Source: Sphingobium xenophagum NBRC 107872
GTDB lineage: Bacteria; Pseudomonadota; Alphaproteobacteria; Sphingomonadales; Sphingomonadaceae
Assembly: GCF_000367345.1 (NCBI RefSeq)
Contig: NZ_BARE01000021.1
Span: 1-47,138 of the forward strand
Reading direction: 5' to 3'
Length of the DNA stretch: 47,138 nucleotides
Shown here: positions 1 to 8,176 of the stretch, piece by piece
Layout: every line of letters starts with the position of its first letter
How positions within the stretch are numbered: the stretch's first letter is position 1
Position numbers and translations under genes: made by a program
The notes under the pieces: generated by a model
Database searches by the model: none
Told to the model about the DNA's origin: nothing
Seen by the model: only the letters and a program-made list of their open reading frames with translations

Positions 1-50
1 GTTACCCTATCGAGACGGCGACACCCCTCCGTCTGGCCTGCGGCCCGACA

Positions 51-69
51 CCTCCCCTGCAAGGGGAGG
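51..69. repeat. 19-bp palindromic intergenic repeat, copy 1
   Basis: The sequence cctcccctgcaaggggagg (8-bp arms, 3-nt centre) lies just downstream of the pheA stop codon. The same 19 bases recur at 5074-5092, and both copies have a 'cccctccgtc' tract and a 'ggcctgcggcc/aggcttcgcct' mini-hairpin nearby. It therefore looks like one dispersed intergenic repeat family. It may act as an mRNA 3' end hairpin for pheA, but there is no T-run. Confidence 0.7.
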
Positions 70-87
70 GTGATCGATTGCGCACCC

Positions 88-978
88 CTAAGTTCTGGGC
101 CGCGCCTGCCGATAACTGCCCAGCATCCGCACCCATTTGGTGTGGAATTCCAGTTCCGCCAGCGCCCGGTCGACCGCCGGGTCGCCCGGCATGCCTTCAA
201 TATCGCAGAAAAACTCCGTCGCGGCGAAACTCGCGCCGCGTTGATAGCTTTCCAGCTTGGTCATGTTGACGCCGTTGGTCGCAAAGCCGCCCATCGCCTT
301 GTAGAGCGCGGCGGGGACATTCTTCACCTCGAACAGGAAAGTCGTCATGACCGGCCCGACATTGGCGACCGGCATCCGCGGCGCGCGCGCCAGCACCAGG
401 AAGCGCGTTACATTATCGTCGCTATCCTCGATATTCTCCGCAATCAGCCGCAGGCCGTAGATCTCCGCCGCCAGATACGGCGCGATCGCCCCTTCGCCGG
501 GCAGGCGCGTTTCCGCCACCAGCGCCGCTGCGCCCGCCGTATCGGCATAGGCGACCGGCTGGATGCCCCGTTCGCGCAGATAATGGCGGCATTGGCCCAG
601 CGCCTGGGGATGGCTGATCGCGCTTTTGACCGGGCTGTTGTCCGGCGCCATCAGGCAATGGCGCACGCGCAGGAAATATTCGTCCACGATGGACAGGCCC
701 GATTCGGGCAGCAGGAAATGCATGTCCGCCACCCGCCCGTGCAGGCTGTTTTCGATCGGGATGATCGCCCGTTCCGCCTGGCCGTTGCGCACGGCATCGA
801 TCGCATCCTCAAATGCGAAACAGGGCAAAGGCACGCAATCGGGCGCATAGCCAAGCGCCGCCAGATGCGAATTGGCCCCCGGCGCGCCCTGATAGGCGAC
901 GGCGCGGGCCGGGTCGGCGGCGGCTTTTTCAGCCAGTTGCGCGACAATCGCGCGCGCGGGGGCGGGATAGTTTTCCAT
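88..978 (-). CDS. pheA: Prephenate dehydratase with C-terminal ACT domain
   Basis: Converts prephenate to phenylpyruvate in phenylalanine biosynthesis; cytoplasmic. The 296-residue length fits a monofunctional dehydratase without chorismate mutase. The catalytic domain runs from about residue 27 to 205 and carries the family's TRF motif at 191-193 (DDNVTRFLV) and the IPIENS segment at 73-78. An ACT domain follows from about 212 to 290 and should bind phenylalanine for feedback inhibition. The usual ESRP of that domain reads ESYQ at 243-246. The start at 978 gives a normal N-terminus. The gene diverges from a cytochrome c gene, an arrangement I recall from several alphaproteobacteria. Identity is secure; the strength of feedback control cannot be read from sequence. 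Confidence 0.95.
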   Translation of the reverse strand: MENYPAPARAIVAQLAEKAAADPARAVAYQGAPGANSHLAALGYAPDCVPLPCFAFEDAIDAVRNGQAERAIIPIENSLHGRVADMHFLLPESGLSIVDEYFLRVRHCLMAPDNSPVKSAISHPQALGQCRHYLRERGIQPVAYADTAGAAALVAETRLPGEGAIAPYLAAEIYGLRLIAENIEDSDDNVTRFLVLARAPRMPVANVGPVMTTFLFEVKNVPAALYKAMGGFATNGVNMTKLESYQRGASFAATEFFCDIEGMPGDPAVDRALAELEFHTKWVRMLGSYRQARPRT

Positions 979-1072
979 GGATGGCTGCGCGCTTAGGCAG
1001 TTGCGCGGGGCCGCGCAAGCGTCGGCGGCGCAAGCGCGACACGCCCCTGCGCATTTGTGGTGTCAAGCCGGG

Positions 1073-1101
1073 TTGCACGTTCGCGTGTCCGCCATTATGG
1101 C
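1073..1101 (+). promoter_or_regulatory. Candidate promoter of the cytochrome c gene
   Basis: TTGCAC at 1073-1078 and TATGGC at 1096-1101 are 17 bp apart, 62 bases before the cytochrome start codon and within the pheA-cytochrome divergent gap. Spacing is ideal and both hexamers are partial matches to the sigma-70 consensus. This is a pattern match only. Confidence 0.35.
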
Positions 1102-1163
1102 AACGGCCAAGAGGGGGCGCCAAGACAGCCGCCCGAACAGAAATGCAAGGGAAATCGAGCGAA

Positions 1164-1784
1164 ATGGGCGATCGTTTCAATACCGTAGCGGGCTGGGCGC
1201 TGTTCGCTGGCATTATCGCGCTCGGCGGCGCGATCGTCAGTTCCAAATATTTCCATGACGAACGGCCCGAACCGATGGGCTATGCGATCGAAGGCGTCGA
1301 GGCTGAAGGCGAAGGCGCGGCTTCCGGCCCCGGCCTCAACACCCTGCTGGCCAGCGCGGACGTCGCAGCGGGCGAGAAGGTGTTTGCCAAGTGCGCCGCC
1401 TGCCACACCATCACGTCGGGCGGCGCCAACGGCATCGGTCCCAACCTGTATGCGACGGTCGGCGAGGAAATCGGCAAGGGCAAGGCCGGTTTCGCCTTCT
1501 CGGCGGCGCTGTCCGGCAAGGGCGGCAGCTGGACCTTCGAAAATCTCGATCACTGGCTGAAAAGCCCGCGTGAATTCGCGCCTGGCACCAAGATGACCTT
1601 TGCGGGCCTTGGCAATCCGGTCGATCGCGCCAACCTGATCGCCTGGATGAACACGCAGGGTTCCAACCTGCCGCTGCCAGCTGCCGACGCTGCGCCGGCC
1701 GCCGAAGGCGCGAACGCCGCCGAAGCCGAAGCGGGCAACGCTGCCAATGCGAGCGAAGCTCCGGCAGCGAACGCTGCCGAGTAA
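1164..1784 (+). CDS. Membrane-anchored class I cytochrome c (CycM/c552-like)
   Basis: Electron carrier held in the cytoplasmic membrane and facing the periplasm, likely linking the bc1 complex to a terminal oxidase. The 206-residue protein has an uncleaved N-terminal membrane segment (about 9-26) with no obvious cleavage site. One haem-binding motif CAACH is at 77-81, and the probable axial Met is in GTKMTF (M144). An Ala/Glu/Asn-rich tail follows from about 172. I chose the ATG at 1164 because AAGGGA lies 11 bases upstream; an in-frame ATG at 1143 has no ribosome site, and reading further upstream gives no signal. CycM-type anchored cytochromes have this layout. The partner oxidase is not in the window. 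Confidence 0.85.
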   Translation: MGDRFNTVAGWALFAGIIALGGAIVSSKYFHDERPEPMGYAIEGVEAEGEGAASGPGLNTLLASADVAAGEKVFAKCAACHTITSGGANGIGPNLYATVGEEIGKGKAGFAFSAALSGKGGSWTFENLDHWLKSPREFAPGTKMTFAGLGNPVDRANLIAWMNTQGSNLPLPAADAAPAAEGANAAEAEAGNAANASEAPAANAAE

Positions 1785-1817
1785 AGCCCGATCGGTACGC
1801 CGGTCGACATATGCGAA

Positions 1818-2399
1818 TTGACGGGCGCGGCACTGGGTGCCGCGCTCGATTCGTTGGCGGACCTGCGCATCGCGGTGTTCAGGGATTTCCCCTATCTCTA
1901 TGACGGGGACCGCGCCTATGAGCGCGATTATCTGGCCGCCTATGCCGACAGCCCCGGCGCGCTGGTCGTCGGCGCCTTTGCCAGGACCGATCAGGGCGAC
2001 AGGCTGGTCGGCGCCGCCACCGCCGCGCCTATGGCCGATCATGCCGCCGCCTTCGCCGCCCCCTTCCGCGCGCGCGGCATGGATATTGGCCATGTCTATT
2101 ATTTCGGCGAATCGGTCCTGCTGCCCGAATGGCGCGGCCATGGCATCGGCCACGCCTTTTTCGACCGGCGCGAAGCCAGGGCGCGCGACCTTGGCTTTTC
2201 CATCGCGGCCTTCTGCGCCGTCATCCGCCCGGCCGATCACCCTGCCCGCCCCGTTGGCTACAGTCCGCTCGACCCCTTCTGGCGCAAGCGCGGCTTTGCG
2301 CCGGTCGATGGGCTGATCGGCCAGTTTGGCTGGAAGGACAGGGGCGACGCCGCCGAAAGCGACCACCCGATGCAATTCTGGGTAAAAAGGCTGGACTGA
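1818..2399 (+). CDS. GNAT-family N-acetyltransferase
   Basis: Predicted acyl-CoA-dependent acetyltransferase of unknown substrate; cytoplasmic. The central stretch 'ESVLLPEWRGHGIGHAFFDRRE' (near residues 96-117) has the acetyl-CoA pyrophosphate-binding motif of the fold (R-G-H-G-I-G-H). It is followed by a helix, and 'PFWRKRGFAPVDG' is a typical motif B region. No ATG is available between the cytochrome stop codon and the conserved core, so translation probably begins at TTG 1818, or translation is coupled to the upstream gene 33 bases away. It may be co-transcribed with the cytochrome gene. It converges on the next gene with only 7 bases between stops. Confidence 0.7.
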   Translation: MTGAALGAALDSLADLRIAVFRDFPYLYDGDRAYERDYLAAYADSPGALVVGAFARTDQGDRLVGAATAAPMADHAAAFAAPFRARGMDIGHVYYFGESVLLPEWRGHGIGHAFFDRREARARDLGFSIAAFCAVIRPADHPARPVGYSPLDPFWRKRGFAPVDGLIGQFGWKDRGDAAESDHPMQFWVKRLD

Positions 2400-2406
2400 T
2401 CGTCGC

Positions 2407-2820
2407 TCAGCGCTCCGGCACCCAGACCGCGCCCTTGATATGACGGATCAGTCCGTCCGCATCGAGCAGATAGAGGATCAGAAACTCCACATCTGCGCTG
2501 CCACCACGATTGACCGGCGTCATGCCCGGATAACCCTTTTCCGCCAGCACGGCCGGGGTCAGATCCTTCAGCCCTTCAAAGCGGATGACGACATGGGCGA
2601 CGAAGCCATCCTGGCCCGGATAAAAGCCGCGGAACAGCACGGTTTCGCGGATATAGTCATGGAAAAACGCATAGAATTCGCGGAACGCCGCCTTTCCCTG
2701 GACCTTGAACCCCGCATTTTCCAACGCGAAATCGTCGGCAAAGAACGTTTCCAGCGTCTTGTAGTCGCGCGCGTTGAACGCGGCGACATAGGCCAGATAA
2801 TCCTGTTCGGTAAATCGCAT
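2407..2820 (-). CDS. NTF2-like / SnoaL-like fold protein
   Basis: Small 137-residue protein with the cone-shaped NTF2 fold pattern: an N-terminal helical 'YLAYVAAFNARDYKTLETFFADDFALEN' opening (at 6-33), then alternating strands ending in 'GLIRHIKGAVWVPE'. Members are enzymes such as ketosteroid isomerases or binding proteins, and no specific activity can be assigned. An in-frame TTG seven codons upstream (2841) would place the ribosome site AAAGGAG inside the gene. The ATG at 2820, which has that site 6 bases ahead, is the better start. It has its own short upstream region, separated from the CorC-like gene upstream on the same strand. Confidence 0.7.
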   Translation of the reverse strand: MRFTEQDYLAYVAAFNARDYKTLETFFADDFALENAGFKVQGKAAFREFYAFFHDYIRETVLFRGFYPGQDGFVAHVVIRFEGLKDLTPAVLAEKGYPGMTPVNRGGSADVEFLILYLLDADGLIRHIKGAVWVPER

Positions 2821-2884
2821 GATCCTCTCCTTTGGAGACAATCATAACGAATGTTAGTATTTCGGCAACCGATTGTCCCGCGCC

Positions 2885-4219
2885 TCAGCGCTCTGCGACC
2901 AGCACTTTGTCGATCTTGCGCCCGTCCATATCGACAATCTCGAAACGGAAACCCTGATCGTCGACGAAATCGCCGACTTCCGGCAGGCGCTTGAGCAGCC
3001 ACAGCGCATGGCCCGCCACGGTCGCATAATCGCGATCCTCCGACAGGTCGATGCCGATCCGATCGGCCAGCTGGTCGATCGGCATCTGCCCCGACACCAG
3101 CAGGCTGCCATCCTCCCGTTCCACCACGTCGGGTTCGTCATAGGCGTCGCGGTCGGACGCGAAATGGCCCGCAATCGCCGACAACAGGTCGGCCGGGGTC
3201 ACGATCCCCTCGAAATGACCATATTCGTCATGCACCATCACCATCGGCACGTCCGACCGGCGCAGCACTTCCAGCGCGTCCATCGCATCGACCTGGTCAG
3301 GCACCACCTCCGCCTTGCGCATCAGCGCGCCGACATTCAGCGTCTCGCCCCGGAACAGCGCGCTCATGATGTCGCGCGCCTGGACGATGCCGACAATATC
3401 CTCCACCGATCCGCGCCCCACCGGCAACCGGGTATGGGGCGTTTCCAGCAATCGCGCGCGAATCGTCGCGTCATCCGCCGCAATGTCGATCCAGTCGACA
3501 TCCATGCGCTGCGTCATCACCTCGCGCACCGGCCGGTCGGCCAACCGCACCACGCCCGAAATGATCGCCCGTTCGCTTTCCTCGATCACGCCCGACCTGC
3601 TGGCCTCCGCGACGATCAGATGCAGCTCCTCGGCGGTCACATGCTGTTCCGATTCGCGGTTCATCCGCAACAGCTTGAAGATCAGCGCGCTCGACCCGTC
3701 GAGCACCCACACGACCGGCGCGGTCGCCTTGGACAGCCACAGCATCGGCCCGGCCATGATCACCGCAATCGGTTCGGGCGCACGCAGCGCAAATTGCTTG
3801 GGCACCAGTTCGCCAATGATCAGCGATGCATAGGTGGTAAAGCCGATGACCAGCGCAAAGCCCAGATTTTCCGCGGCATTGGACGACAGGCCTATGCCCA
3901 GATTCTGGCCCATCGCATAGAGCCGCTCGCCGACCGGGCCGCCCAGGCTCGCCCCCGAATAGGCGCCAGCGACAATGCCGATCAGGGTGATGCCGATCTG
4001 CACGGTGGACAGGAATTTGCCCGGATCGCTCGCCAGCCGCAACGCCGTCGCCGCGCCCTTGCGCCCGGCCTTCTCCAGCCCCTGCAAGCGCGGCTTGCGC
4101 GCCGATACGATGGCAAGCTCCGACATCGCGAAAATACCGTTCAACGCCACCAGGGCGAGAATGATGAAAAGATCGGCCCAGGGAAAGGGCGTCGGATTGG
4201 GAAGGGGGATCGTGGCCAT
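2885..4219 (-). CDS. HlyC/CorC-family membrane protein (DUF21-CBS-CorC_HlyC)
   Basis: Integral membrane protein of the CNNM/CorC group, implicated in Mg2+/Co2+ efflux or metal homeostasis; also annotated as 'hemolysin family'. The 444 residues show a DUF21 transmembrane domain (about 15-200, including 'ALNGIFAMSELAIVSARKPRL' and the 'GELVPKQFALR' motif), paired CBS domains (about 215-335), and a CorC_HlyC C-terminal domain (about 350-440). The start at 4219 has AGGAGGT 13 bases upstream on the minus strand. It is a stand-alone gene divergent from the OmpA-like lipoprotein. Family assignment is firm; the transported ion is not shown by sequence. Confidence 0.9.
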   Translation of the reverse strand: MATIPLPNPTPFPWADLFIILALVALNGIFAMSELAIVSARKPRLQGLEKAGRKGAATALRLASDPGKFLSTVQIGITLIGIVAGAYSGASLGGPVGERLYAMGQNLGIGLSSNAAENLGFALVIGFTTYASLIIGELVPKQFALRAPEPIAVIMAGPMLWLSKATAPVVWVLDGSSALIFKLLRMNRESEQHVTAEELHLIVAEASRSGVIEESERAIISGVVRLADRPVREVMTQRMDVDWIDIAADDATIRARLLETPHTRLPVGRGSVEDIVGIVQARDIMSALFRGETLNVGALMRKAEVVPDQVDAMDALEVLRRSDVPMVMVHDEYGHFEGIVTPADLLSAIAGHFASDRDAYDEPDVVEREDGSLLVSGQMPIDQLADRIGIDLSEDRDYATVAGHALWLLKRLPEVGDFVDDQGFRFEIVDMDGRKIDKVLVAER

Positions 4220-4384
4220 GGCGGTCAGCGACCTCCTATAACCGTTATTCTTTCAATTGCACAACATCCCCATCATCGCCCGTTCAGTTCGCTTGTGGAA
4301 CAAACACATAGCTCGGTGATTTTGGGGTTATTCGGCTCATACGGGCGCCAAAACGAGATTCAGGAAAGACAAGGGATCAGGATC

Positions 4385-5065
4385 ATGAAGATTTCTCACC
4401 GCATCATCGGCGCGGCAGGCCTGGCCGCGATGCTGGCCACCACCGCCTGCACGACCGATCCCAACACCGGTCAGCGCACCATTTCCAAGGCCGCGATCGG
4501 CGGCATCGGCGGCGCGCTGGGCGGCTATCTGCTGGGCGATCTGGTCGGCGGGCGCAATGACCGGACCGAAAAGATTCTGGGGGCTGGCATTGGCGCCATC
4601 GCGGGCGCGGGCGTGGGCGCCTATATGGACGCCCAGGAACGCAAGCTGCGCGAAGAAACCGCCGGCACGGGCGTCGACGTGATTCGCGACGGCGACAATC
4701 TGCTGCTGCGCATGCCCTCCGGCATCACCTTCGGCTATGACCGCGCCGATGTGCAGCCCCAGTTCCAGCCGACGCTCAACGACGTCGCGAGCGTGCTGGC
4801 GCAATATCCCAAAACCTATATCGACGTGCTGGGCCATACCGACAGCGACGGGTCGGACGCCTACAACCAGACCCTGTCGGAACGGCGCGCCCGCTCCGTC
4901 GCCGACTATCTGATCGGTCGCGGCGTCCAGTCCGCCCGCATCGGTACGCGCGGCTATGGCGAAACCCAGCCGATCGCGTCCAACGCCACCGAAGAGGGCA
5001 AGGCCGCCAACCGCCGCGTCGAAATCAAGATCGCCCCCGTCACCGAAGCCGACGTGCGGGGTTAA
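4385..5065 (+). CDS. OmpA-family lipoprotein with glycine zipper (YiaD-like)
   Basis: Outer-membrane-associated protein expected to tether the envelope to peptidoglycan. It has 226 residues: a signal peptide with a candidate lipidation cysteine at C22 (ATTAC, an imperfect lipobox because Thr is at -3), a glycine-zipper region at about 37-77 (GGIGGALGGYLLGDLVGG, then GAGIGAIAGAGVGAYM), and an OmpA C-terminal domain from about 105 with the peptidoglycan-binding signature 'DVLGHTDSDGSDAYNQTLSERRA'. The reading frame is open for 1.5 kb upstream, antisense to the neighbouring gene. The true start is ATG 4385, which is followed at once by the signal peptide and preceded by an AGGA. The gene ends just before a repeat cluster. 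Confidence 0.9.
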   Translation: MKISHRIIGAAGLAAMLATTACTTDPNTGQRTISKAAIGGIGGALGGYLLGDLVGGRNDRTEKILGAGIGAIAGAGVGAYMDAQERKLREETAGTGVDVIRDGDNLLLRMPSGITFGYDRADVQPQFQPTLNDVASVLAQYPKTYIDVLGHTDSDGSDAYNQTLSERRARSVADYLIGRGVQSARIGTRGYGETQPIASNATEEGKAANRRVEIKIAPVTEADVRG

Positions 5066-5073
5066 CAACTCAT

Positions 5074-5204
5074 CCTCCCCTGCAAGGGGAGGGGGATCAC
5101 GAAGTGGTGGAGGGGGCGTGCAATCAGGCGCCCCCCTCCGTCAGGCTTCGCCTGTTCAACAGAGGCACGTGACTCTATTGAACTCCCCGCGCCGGGGAGG
5201 ATTA
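5074..5204. repeat. Intergenic repeat cluster containing copy 2 of the 19-bp palindrome
   Basis: 5074-5092 repeats cctcccctgcaaggggagg exactly as at 51-69. It is followed by a 'gtggtggagggggcg ... cgcccccctcc' pairing, an 'aggcttcgcct' mini-hairpin, and 'ctccccgcgccggggag' near 5184-5200. The element fills the gap between the convergent OmpA-like and marC genes. It probably forms RNA hairpins that end or protect both transcripts. Confidence 0.7.
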
Positions 5205-5822
5205 AAAACTCGCCTTCAACCCGTCGATCACGAACTGCGCCGCCAGCGCGGCCAGCAGCACGCCCAGCAACCGGGTGATCACCGCCTCTATCCTGTGGCC
5301 CAGCAGCGCCATCAGCGGCCCCGCCGCCAGCAACGCGCCCAGCATCAGCATCAGCGTTACGACGACAGCGCCCAGCACCACCATCCGCTCGCCCATGCCA
5401 TCGGCGCGCGACATCAGCAGCATGACGGTAGCGATCGATCCCGGCCCGGCGATCATCGGCATTGCCATCGGGAATACCGACACATCCTCGACATGCCGCT
5501 CTTCGGCGCTGATCTTCTGTGCCCGGTCCTCGCGCCGCTGGGTGCGCTTTTCGAACACCATGTCCATCGCGATCATGAACAGCATGATGCCGCCCGCGAT
5601 ACGGAAACTGTCGAGCGCGATCCCCAGCACGCCCAGCAACTGCTTGCCCCATAGCGCGAACACCAGCAGGATCGCCGCGGCAATGCCGACCGCGCGGATC
5701 GCCATCGCCTTGCGCTGCGCCACCGTCGCGCCGCCGGTCAGGCTGGCATAGATGGGCGCACAGCCGGGCGGGTCGATCACCACGAACAGGGTGACGAAGG
5801 CGGAAATGAACAATTCGGTCAT
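5202..5822 (-). CDS. MarC-family integral membrane protein
   Basis: Six-helix inner-membrane protein of the MarC/UPF0056 family, whose function remains undefined. The name comes from the mar locus, but multidrug-resistance activity is not established. The 206 residues fit the family. The first helix contains 'TLFVVIDPPGCAPIYASLT', with the conserved D-P-x-G-x-x-P motif, and the fourth segment has 'MPMIAGPGSIATVMLL', a repeat of the same signature. It is the last gene of an overlapping minus-strand run; its ATG overlaps the upstream stop by four bases (ATGA), so it is probably translationally coupled. Confidence 0.85.
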   Translation of the reverse strand: MTELFISAFVTLFVVIDPPGCAPIYASLTGGATVAQRKAMAIRAVGIAAAILLVFALWGKQLLGVLGIALDSFRIAGGIMLFMIAMDMVFEKRTQRREDRAQKISAEERHVEDVSVFPMAMPMIAGPGSIATVMLLMSRADGMGERMVVLGAVVVTLMLMLGALLAAGPLMALLGHRIEAVITRLLGVLLAALAAQFVIDGLKASF

Positions 5823-6487
5823 GATGCCGGCCCTACCCTGTCGTCGATCACAATATCATAGTCGCTGCCATTCCACATCCGCACCGTGACGCGGCGGCCG
5901 CCATCGGGCGCAACCTGCGCCGACCAGAGCAGGCTCTCGTCGGGCGGGGGCAGCGGCGCGTCCTTTCCTGCGGCTGGCGGACCATCCTGCGGCGGGCCTT
6001 CGCCGCGCGCGGGCCGCTTGCATGTCGCCACCTTGCCGCTCAGAAATTCCGGCGCCTCGCGCGCCTTGGCCAGCGTGTCGCCATGATCGGCGATCCACTT
6101 CCAGGCGCCCTTCTTGTCGCGCCGCCAGATGGTCGTGAAATAACCGACCGCGCCATCGGGCCGGGTCCAGTTGCCGGTGCTGGCGGCCAGATTGCCGTTG
6201 CAGGAGACATAGACGACGGATGGCGACCATTTGACCGACGCTGGCGGGTCGGCCCGCCCCTTCAGCCACGCCTTCGCCGACACCTGCTGCGGCACGAACA
6301 TCACTGCATCATCGTCGGCCGTGGCGCGAAAGGCGGTCCATTGCCCCTTCTCCTGCGCCAGCCGGCTAAAGGCGATTTCGGCGGCGATCACGGAACTGGG
6401 ATCGGGCTGAAAGCGCATCGGCGGTTTCGCCGCGACCAGCACCGCCGCGCCCAAGACCAGCAGCGGCGCCAGCAGCGTCGGGCGCAC
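5819..6487 (-). CDS. Exported DUF4440-like (NTF2-fold) protein
   Basis: Uncharacterised 222-residue protein with an N-terminal hydrophobic signal segment (about 4-20: LLAPLLVLGAAVLVAA). The following domain is of DUF4440/NTF2 type: 'VIAAEIAFSRLAQEKGQWTAFRA', 'DAVMFVPQ' and 'WKWIADHGDTLAKA' are typical. The start is best taken as GTG 6487, two bases after the folD stop codon; longer readings run into folD and lack a signal peptide. The four-base overlap with marC and the near-contact with folD argue for one transcript. It is probably periplasmic. Function unknown. Confidence 0.65.
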   Translation of the reverse strand: MRPTLLAPLLVLGAAVLVAAKPPMRFQPDPSSVIAAEIAFSRLAQEKGQWTAFRATADDDAVMFVPQQVSAKAWLKGRADPPASVKWSPSVVYVSCNGNLAASTGNWTRPDGAVGYFTTIWRRDKKGAWKWIADHGDTLAKAREAPEFLSGKVATCKRPARGEGPPQDGPPAAGKDAPLPPPDESLLWSAQVAPDGGRRVTVRMWNGSDYDIVIDDRVGPAS

Positions 6488-6489
6488 CC

Positions 6490-7383
6490 TCACAGCCCGT
6501 CGGGCTTCGCCAGCCCGGCGCGGGCATGGGCCGCGACCAGCGTATTGCGCAACAGCACCGCGATCGTCATCGGCCCGACGCCGCCCGGCACCGGCGTAAT
6601 CGCGCGGACATGGGCCAGCGCCTCCGCCGTCGCGACATCGCCGACGATCCGGCTCTTGCCATCCTCGGTATCGGCCACCCGGTTGATGCCCACGTCGATC
6701 ACCGTCGCGCCCGGCTTGATCCATTCGCCCTTGACCATTTCGGCCCGCCCCACGGCAGCGACGACGATGTCGGCGCGATGGACGATGCTCGCAATGTCGC
6801 GGGTGCGGCTATGGGCGATCGTGACGGTGCAGCTTTCCGCCAGCAGCAATTGCGCCATCGGCTTGCCGACAATGTTCGACCGGCCCACCACCACCGCTTC
6901 CAGGCCGCTCAGGTCGCCCAGTTCGTCCTTCAGCAGCATGATGCAGCCCAGCGGCGTGCAGGGGACCAGCGCCTCCTGCCCCGTCGCCAGCTTGCCGGCA
7001 TTGACGACATGGAACCCGTCGACATCCTTGGCCGGGTCGATCGCGGCCAGAACGGCGCTCTCGTCGATATGATCGGGCAGCGGCAACTGGACCAATATGC
7101 CATCGACCCGCTCGTCATGGTTCAGCTCCTCGATCAGGTCGAGCAGATCGTCCGCGCCGATGCTCGCCGGGCGCTTGAACTCATAGCTTTCCATGCCGGT
7201 GGCGATCGTCATCTTGCCCTTGTTGCGCACATAGACCGCGCTGGCCGGGTCTTCGCCCACCAGCACCACGGCCAGACCCGGCTTGCGCCCCGCCTGCGCG
7301 GCGAAAGCGCTCACGCCCTCCGCCACCTTGTCGCGCAGCCCCGCCGCAAAAGCCTTGCCGTCGATGATCTTGCCGATGGTCAT
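6490..7383 (-). CDS. folD: Bifunctional methylenetetrahydrofolate dehydrogenase/cyclohydrolase
   Basis: Interconverts 5,10-methylene- and 10-formyl-tetrahydrofolate, supplying one-carbon units for purines and formyl-Met; cytoplasmic. The 297 residues include the '[11 protein letters not shown]' active-site region with the catalytic Lys, '[13 protein letters not shown]', 'PCTPLGC' and the NADP-binding '[17 protein letters not shown]'. The C-terminal '[18 protein letters not shown]' is the family signature. Its ATG overlaps the DUF167 stop codon (ATGA). The product feeds PurN, which is encoded about 10 kb away. Confidence 0.97.
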   Translation of the reverse strand: MTIGKIIDGKAFAAGLRDKVAEGVSAFAAQAGRKPGLAVVLVGEDPASAVYVRNKGKMTIATGMESYEFKRPASIGADDLLDLIEELNHDERVDGILVQLPLPDHIDESAVLAAIDPAKDVDGFHVVNAGKLATGQEALVPCTPLGCIMLLKDELGDLSGLEAVVVGRSNIVGKPMAQLLLAESCTVTIAHSRTRDIASIVHRADIVVAAVGRAEMVKGEWIKPGATVIDVGINRVADTEDGKSRIVGDVATAEALAHVRAITPVPGGVGPMTIAVLLRNTLVAAHARAGLAKPDGL

Positions 7384-7697
7384 GTCACGTCAACCTGTTC
7401 TTCTATGATGGCGATCAGGCGCGGCTGTGCGCCGCCCCGGATACGCAGCCGCTTTAGCCGGTTGCTGTCCCCCGATTCCAGCGAAATCGCCCCCTTGGGC
7501 CAGTCGAGATATTTGCTGAGCAGGGCGACCAGCGCGTCGTTGGCCCGCCCTTTTTCCGGCACGGCGGTCACGCGGGCGGACAGCCATTGCGCGCCCTTTT
7601 CATCCGTCCATATGCCGCCGATCGCTGCCTTCGATGCGCCGGGGGTCAGCCGGACGGCCAGGATCAGGTCGTCGCCCGTCTGGCTCCAGACCGTCAC
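7380..7697 (-). CDS. DUF167 (YggU-type) small protein
   Basis: Small cytoplasmic protein of the DUF167/UPF0235 family, 105 residues, function unknown. The body '[17 protein letters not shown]' followed by '[26 protein letters not shown]' and '[13 protein letters not shown]' matches the conserved family pattern (V-x-P-x-A-x-K ... P-x-x-G-x-A-N). It overlaps yggT upstream and folD downstream by four bases each. Pairing with yggT is widespread and supports the family call. Confidence 0.85.
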   Translation of the reverse strand: MTVWSQTGDDLILAVRLTPGASKAAIGGIWTDEKGAQWLSARVTAVPEKGRANDALVALLSKYLDWPKGAISLESGDSNRLKRLRIRGGAQPRLIAIIEEQVDVT

Positions 7698-7984
7698 ACC
7701 AGCCCGAACAGCGGCGGCAACACAGCCTGGCGGATGATCAGGATCGCCAGCAGCACGACCATCGGCGAAAGGTCCAAAGCGCCCAGATCGGGCATGACCT
7801 TGCGAATGGGATTATAGATGGGCGCGGTCATCCGGTCGAGCGCGGTCATGACGGTACGGACGAAATCACTGCCCATATTCACGATGTTGAACGCGATCAG
7901 CCAGCTCATGACGGCCTGAATGATGATGATCCACCACAGCACGTCGAGCAGGATGACGATGATCTGATAAAGCGCGTAGGCCAT
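7694..7984 (-). CDS. YggT-family membrane protein
   Basis: A 96-residue inner-membrane protein with two hydrophobic segments (about 5-28 and 72-92) around the conserved loop 'DRMTAPIYNPIRKVMPDLGALDLSPMVV'. Family members have been linked to osmotic tolerance and, in photosynthetic lineages (YlmG/CCB3), to membrane organisation; no role can be fixed here. It heads the overlapping run yggT - DUF167 - folD - DUF4440-like - marC, so the promoter should lie in the gap 7985-8176. Confidence 0.85.
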   Translation of the reverse strand: MAYALYQIIVILLDVLWWIIIIQAVMSWLIAFNIVNMGSDFVRTVMTALDRMTAPIYNPIRKVMPDLGALDLSPMVVLLAILIIRQAVLPPLFGLV

Positions 7985-8176
7985 GAGGTCTCCGAAAAAT
8001 ATTGCCTCTCTCTACCCCGTCCGATGGCCGGGGGACAAGCATCGCCGCACGCTTTCCGAAAGCTTTTTCCTGGCTGGCATGGGCATCACAGGCACATAGG
8101 GTATCGGGCCGAAGCGGCGCATGATCGCATCGGCGCAATGCTGACCGGGCGTTCGCCGCGCCGGGACAGGCCCCGA

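Noticed and set aside
70..996. Plus-strand frame of 308 codons opposite pheA
   Set aside because: Antisense shadow; the minus strand encodes a complete prephenate dehydratase.
2821..2841. TTG start seven codons upstream for the NTF2-like gene
   Set aside because: The extension would contain the AAAGGAG ribosome site itself, so ATG 2820 is the better start.
2873..4384. Open plus-strand frame of about 1.5 kb upstream of the OmpA-like start
   Set aside because: It is antisense to the CorC-like gene and its translation is Arg/His/Gln-rich with no domain. The signal peptide and lipobox begin at 4385.
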